Shown piece by piece: positions 5,674-9,033 of a DNA stretch of 9,033 bases. Origin of the DNA: Anaerolineae bacterium (GTDB lineage: Bacteria; Chloroflexota; Anaerolineae; Aggregatilineales; Phototrophicaceae); NCBI GenBank assembly GCA_028284565.1, contig JANQRM010000537.1, forward strand, positions 1 to 9,033. The letters are read 5' to 3'. Below the pieces are notes generated by a model. That model did no database searches. It was given only the letters and a program-made list of their open reading frames with translations, and was not told the DNA's origin. The position numbers were made by a program, and so were the translations under genes. Position 1 is the stretch's first letter, and every line of letters starts with the position of its first letter.

Positions 5674-7617
5674 ATGCGCTTCCGTTATCCAATTATAACG
5701 GTATTTTTCTCGATTCTGTCGATGATTGTTGTGGTCGGGCAAGGACTCGACTGTCCAGCATTGGTTGACCAAGCTCTGTCTGCTGTCGGCGATAATTGTG
5801 GTGATTTGGCGCGCAACAGTGCCTGCTATGGTTATGACCGCGTGGATGCCACTTTTGCGAATACCCAAGATGCTAACTTCTTCTCTATCCCCGCAGACCG
5901 TGCCGTCTTGACGGAACTTGAAACGATTCGCACGCACCCGATGGATGTCGTCCAAAATCGCTGGGGTGTTGCTGTCATGAACCTAATGGCAAATCTCCCG
6001 AACACCGTCCCCGGACAAGGGGTATTGGTCATGCTCGTTGGGGATGCTGAAGTGACAAATTCAATTAACCCTGTCACAGCACAAGTGACGGCTGATCCGA
6101 TTGAAATTCAAACTGCTGTGGAAACACCTCTTTATTCCTCTCCTGCTACCGTTTCTAATGTCCGCATGACTGTTCCAGCTGGCACGACGCTCCTAGTTGA
6201 CGGATTTAATCCCTCGATGCGTTGGCTCCGTGCCGTCTACGAAGAAGATTTAGTCTGGGTGGAAGCTGTCAACGTCGTTCAATCTCCTGAATTAGCTAAT
6301 CTGCCAACGGTTGGTGCGTCCCGTCCAACCCCGATGCAAGCCTTCTACTTCTCTACAGGTATTGGACAGGTTGGTTGTGAAGAAGCAGACCCCATGATTG
6401 CGGTACAAAGTCCTGAAAATGTTGTTGTCGATTTGACGGTCAATGGTGTGGATATTCGCGTGGGTTCGCTGGTGACATTCGCTGGAACAGACAATCCGAA
6501 TGAAATTAGTTTGACTGTCCATCGCGGGAGTGTACAGACCATCTTTGGTAATACGATTACAGAAGGTAACACAGCGACTGTTTCAATGGATGGGAACGGG
6601 AATATCATGGGCTGGTCGGAATCGGGTCTCATGACAGAAGAACAACAACAGCAGGGTCAATTTGCACAGAATGGCTTTAACAATGTTGCAGGCTCGAATA
6701 ATTGGACACAACGTGATATTCCGAATTCAACGAATAATGAGAATCCATCCAATGATGGCAATCCCATTATCCTCGAAGATGGCACATGGATTCATGTCGT
6801 CCAAGCAGGGGAAACCTTATTCGGCATTGCGTTGCGCTATGATGCCAGTATGCCAGCCATCATGACAACGAATAACCTCGAATCGGCACAGATTATTTCC
6901 GTTGGACAACGCCTCATTATTCCTAATCCCAACAGTGGCTTTGTCGGATTACCTAATGATGAGCCTGAAGCGACTGATGAACCCCCTGCCGATGTGACTG
7001 GTTGTGAAGGTTTCCGTGTGACCTCACCTGTTGGTACAGCTCCGGGCGAACCTGTCACCTATTTTTGGGACCCAGCCCCTAATGCGACTTTCTACCAAGT
7101 CAATTTCTTTGGGGAAACAGGCGCGTCCATCAGTTTGCCAGCCGATGCAAACGAAACCTCGATGTTTGTTGATGTCCTGCAATATGGGCTTGGAGAACGC
7201 TTCGACTGGGAAGTTGTAGCATTCATTGGGGAAGAAGTTGTTTGCACTACAGCGCGTGAAAGTCTACAACGCTTGCCGACACCGACTCCAGAAGATACGG
7301 CTACTCCAACACCGACACCTAGCCCGACTCCAGAACTGATTCCCTTTGGCATCTCATGGACCTGTGACAATATTGGTGAAGGTACAGAAGTCAGTGTCAC
7401 TTACAGAAACGCCGTTCCAGCGAAGCCAATTCAACTCGACTATACATGCGACAGCGAGTATCCCTTAGATGAAACATTTACACCGAAATCTGCTGATGGA
7501 ACCTATATCTTCTATAACTCATGCTACTACGATATGTCGGAAGCCACAGCATTGCATGAAGGCATGTCTTATTCATTGCCTGACATTATGTGCTATGAAC
7601 AGAGACAGGTGGAATAG
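5674..7617 (+). CDS. Secreted modular protein: signal peptide, Cys-bearing N-domain, SH3-like, FecR-like, LysM, Fn3-like, Cys-rich C-domain
   Basis: This complete 647-residue exported protein starts at an ATG with AAGGA 7 nt upstream. Residues 1-23 form a signal peptide; there is no lipobox. The N-domain (about 25-130) has C27, C42 and C51 and the motifs RNSACYGYDRVDATF and WGVAVMNLMANLP. An SH3-like stretch (about 145-202) is followed by a FecR-like beta segment (about 240-310, VNGVDIRVGSLVTF) holding C235 just before it. A Gln/Asn-rich spacer (about 320-365) leads to a LysM motif (373-417), which usually binds N-acetylglucosamine polymers such as peptidoglycan. A fibronectin-type III-like domain (about 442-532, C444 and C524) and a TPTPTP linker (535-553) precede a C-terminal domain (about 556-640) with C564, C592, C617 and C640 that I do not recognise. 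It probably acts outside the membrane. The next gene is a tandem paralogue 66 bp downstream. Confidence 0.9.
   Translation: MRFRYPIITVFFSILSMIVVVGQGLDCPALVDQALSAVGDNCGDLARNSACYGYDRVDATFANTQDANFFSIPADRAVLTELETIRTHPMDVVQNRWGVAVMNLMANLPNTVPGQGVLVMLVGDAEVTNSINPVTAQVTADPIEIQTAVETPLYSSPATVSNVRMTVPAGTTLLVDGFNPSMRWLRAVYEEDLVWVEAVNVVQSPELANLPTVGASRPTPMQAFYFSTGIGQVGCEEADPMIAVQSPENVVVDLTVNGVDIRVGSLVTFAGTDNPNEISLTVHRGSVQTIFGNTITEGNTATVSMDGNGNIMGWSESGLMTEEQQQQGQFAQNGFNNVAGSNNWTQRDIPNSTNNENPSNDGNPIILEDGTWIHVVQAGETLFGIALRYDASMPAIMTTNNLESAQIISVGQRLIIPNPNSGFVGLPNDEPEATDEPPADVTGCEGFRVTSPVGTAPGEPVTYFWDPAPNATFYQVNFFGETGASISLPADANETSMFVDVLQYGLGERFDWEVVAFIGEEVVCTTARESLQRLPTPTPEDTATPTPTPSPTPELIPFGISWTCDNIGEGTEVSVTYRNAVPAKPIQLDYTCDSEYPLDETFTPKSADGTYIFYNSCYYDMSEATALHEGMSYSLPDIMCYEQRQVE
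6520..6561 (+). repeat. 42-bp near-identical block shared with the paralogue (copy 1)
   Basis: Encoding HRGSVQTIFGNTIT in the FecR-like segment, this block matches 8527-8568 at 41 of 42 positions, with the first 29 bases identical. Flanking sequence shows many third-position differences, so this stretch stands out as unusually well kept at the DNA level. Confidence 0.8.
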
Positions 7618-7654
7618 TTCTGCACGACTTTTCAAACTCCTATAGAATAAGGAG

Positions 7655-7687
7655 ATGAGGAACAATGTGGAGATAGACAGACGATGA
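7655..7687 (+). other. Possible 10-codon leader ORF overlapping the second LysM gene start
   Basis: ATG at 7655 opens MRNNVEIDRR and stops with TGA at 7685-7687, sharing the ATGA of the next gene's start. AAGGAG abuts this ATG directly, too close for good initiation, but sits 10 nt before another ATG at 7665 that reads only three codons (MWR, stop TAG at 7674-7676). The real gene start at 7684 has GGAG 11 nt upstream. The strong site may serve translational coupling, or the overlap may be chance. Confidence 0.2.
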
Positions 7688-9033
7688 AACGACGGTTGTT
7701 ATGGATCAAAGCCCTTCTCATTACTTTGGCGGTTACAGTTACCGCGCAGGTCAGTAATTGTCCCGCAATTGTCGAACAGGCTCTGCAAGCAGTCGGGGAT
7801 AATTGTGGTGATTTGGGACGTAATAGTGCTTGCTATGGCTATGACCGTGTGGATGCTACCTTCGTCATCGATCAAGGCGCAGATTTCTTCAGTACACCTG
7901 CAGACCGTGCCGCCTTGCTGGAATTGGAAACGATACGCACAGCTCCCCTTGATGTCGAACAAAATCGTTGGGGTGTTGCTGTCATGAACTTGATGGCAAA
8001 TCTTCCCAATACTGTTCCGGGGCAAGGGGTTTTGGTCATGCTGGTCGGAGACTCAGAGATAACGAATAATGTCAATCCAGATGATGCAACCGTCCCCGTT
8101 GACCCCATCCCCATACTCACGAATGCAGAAACCAATTTATATACCGCACCTTCATCGACAGCCAATGTCCGAGAGACTGTCCCTTCTGAAACAACCTTGA
8201 TGGCGGATGGATTTAATCCCTCACAAAACTGGCTCCGAGTTGTGTATGAAGGTGATATTGTTTGGGTCGAAGCGACGAATCTTGCTGATACACCGGGAAT
8301 CACCCTATTGCCAACCGTTGGCGCATCTCGTCCGACCCCAATGCAAGCGTTCACCTTTAGCACGGGCGTAGGACAACCGGAATGCCAAGAAGCCGACCCC
8401 ATGATTGCCGTCCAAAGTCCGGACAATCTCGTCGTGGATTTGACAGTCAACGGTGTCGATATTCGTGTTGGCTCACTCGTCACGTTTACAGGTGGGAATA
8501 ATCCGAATGAAATCATTCTGACTGTGCATCGCGGGAGTGTACAGACCATCTTTGGCAATACGATTACACAAGGCAATAGCTCAACAGGCATACTCGGTAA
8601 CAATGGCAATATCATGAGTTGGTCAAGTTCGAGTTCTTCGACACAACAGCAACAGCAACAAGGACAGATGGCACAGCAAGGCTTCAATAACGTTTCCCAA
8701 GCGAACAATTGGCAAACGCTAGACATTCTGGACACCAACTCGTCTGAGAATAACAATGGGAATACAAATGATGGCAACCCGATTGTCTTAGATGATGGAA
8801 CACTCATTCATGTCGTTCAACCGGGGGATACACTCTTTAGTATCGCGCGACGGTATGATGCGAGTATGCCTGCGATTGTACAGGTGAATAATCTTGCGTC
8901 GGCTCAAGTTATTTCTGTTGGACAGCGTTTGATTATCCCCAATCCGGGGAGTGGTTTTGTTGGCTTGCCAACCACAACGACCACGACGACAGATACATCC
9001 GATACCCCACCTGATGATCCCGTGTGTGGTGGA
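7684..9033 (+). CDS. Secreted LysM modular protein, tandem paralogue of the gene upstream (C-terminus off the window)
   Basis: The frame is open for 450 codons from ATG at 7684 to the window end. It aligns along its whole length with the preceding protein. Residues 1-22 form a signal peptide (MKRRLL then a hydrophobic run). The N-domain carries C26, C41 and C50 with RNSACYGYDRVDATF (47-61) and WGVAVMNLMANLP (96-108). An SH3-like stretch (about 145-200), the conserved block LPTVGASRPTPMQAF (209-223), C234 and a FecR-like segment (about 240-300) follow. A Ser/Gln/Asn-rich spacer (about 312-365, with a run of six Gln) leads to a LysM motif (375-419) and a Thr-rich linker. The last residues, DDPVCGG, match the entry to the Fn3-like domain of the paralogue, so the missing part is probably similar. 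GGAG lies 11 nt before the ATG and no upstream in-frame start exists. No terminator separates it from the first gene, so the two may be cotranscribed. Confidence 0.88.
   Translation, partial: MKRRLLWIKALLITLAVTVTAQVSNCPAIVEQALQAVGDNCGDLGRNSACYGYDRVDATFVIDQGADFFSTPADRAALLELETIRTAPLDVEQNRWGVAVMNLMANLPNTVPGQGVLVMLVGDSEITNNVNPDDATVPVDPIPILTNAETNLYTAPSSTANVRETVPSETTLMADGFNPSQNWLRVVYEGDIVWVEATNLADTPGITLLPTVGASRPTPMQAFTFSTGVGQPECQEADPMIAVQSPDNLVVDLTVNGVDIRVGSLVTFTGGNNPNEIILTVHRGSVQTIFGNTITQGNSSTGILGNNGNIMSWSSSSSSTQQQQQQGQMAQQGFNNVSQANNWQTLDILDTNSSENNNGNTNDGNPIVLDDGTLIHVVQPGDTLFSIARRYDASMPAIVQVNNLASAQVISVGQRLIIPNPGSGFVGLPTTTTTTTDTSDTPPDDPVCGG
8527..8568 (+). repeat. 42-bp near-identical block shared with the paralogue (copy 2)
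   Basis: This is the second copy of the block at 6520-6561, with one mismatch in 42 bases, in the same reading frame and at the same place in the protein. The distance between copies is 2007 bp. Confidence 0.8.

Noticed and set aside
5740..5754. Lipoprotein signal at the first Cys of the LysM proteins
   Set aside because: The residues before the Cys are GLD (first protein) and VSN (second). Neither fits the lipobox, so ordinary signal peptides are more likely.
7872..8807. Long minus-strand open frame (311 codons) opposite the second LysM gene
   Set aside because: It is antisense to a clearly coding frame with a signal peptide, LysM and a full-length paralogue. Its translation has no recognisable domain and follows from codon use on the other strand.

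Overview
The window looks like a chromosomal segment from a free-living bacterium, most likely a member of the Chloroflexota (Anaerolineae-like). That placement is an inference. It rests on the secreted modular proteins with Thr-Pro linkers and LysM/SH3-like modules, on the large double-VWA membrane protein, and on the BCS1-like AAA ATPase. No marker gene in the window proves it. Base composition is moderate, and I see no insertion sequence, phage gene or CRISPR array.

The left part (1-5239) holds four genes on the minus strand, read from right to left. They are a 445-residue AAA+ ATPase (5239-3902), a PaaI-type hotdog thioesterase (3739-3302), an EamA/DMT-type permease (3246-2371) and a large membrane-anchored protein with two von Willebrand A domains (2310 to beyond base 1, so its C-terminus is missing). 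The last three are closely spaced and could share a transcript. The ATPase is separated from them by 162 bp and has its own convincing promoter.

The middle (5240-5673) is a regulatory and RNA region. A tRNA-Phe(GAA) gene at 5412-5484 has a near-consensus promoter and a rho-independent terminator. A divergent promoter drives the ATPase, with a perfect TTGGGA-ATA-TCCCAA palindrome over its predicted start site. The two divergent promoters share unexpected sequence words in mirrored orientation.

The right part (5674-9033) carries two tandem plus-strand paralogues that encode exported modular proteins. The first is complete (647 residues). The second runs off the end of the window after 450 codons. 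Both have a signal peptide, a conserved cysteine-bearing N-terminal domain, an SH3-like segment, a FecR-like beta segment, a Gln/Asn-rich spacer and a LysM motif. The first continues into a fibronectin-like domain, a Thr-Pro linker and a four-cysteine C-terminal domain that I do not recognise. They are probably envelope-associated binding or structural proteins produced by local gene duplication.

No single pathway links all the genes. The most interesting items are the tandem secreted family, the nested VWA/amidotransferase-like protein, the AAA ATPase with a variant Walker B and unrecognised N-terminal domain, and the mirrored divergent promoters.
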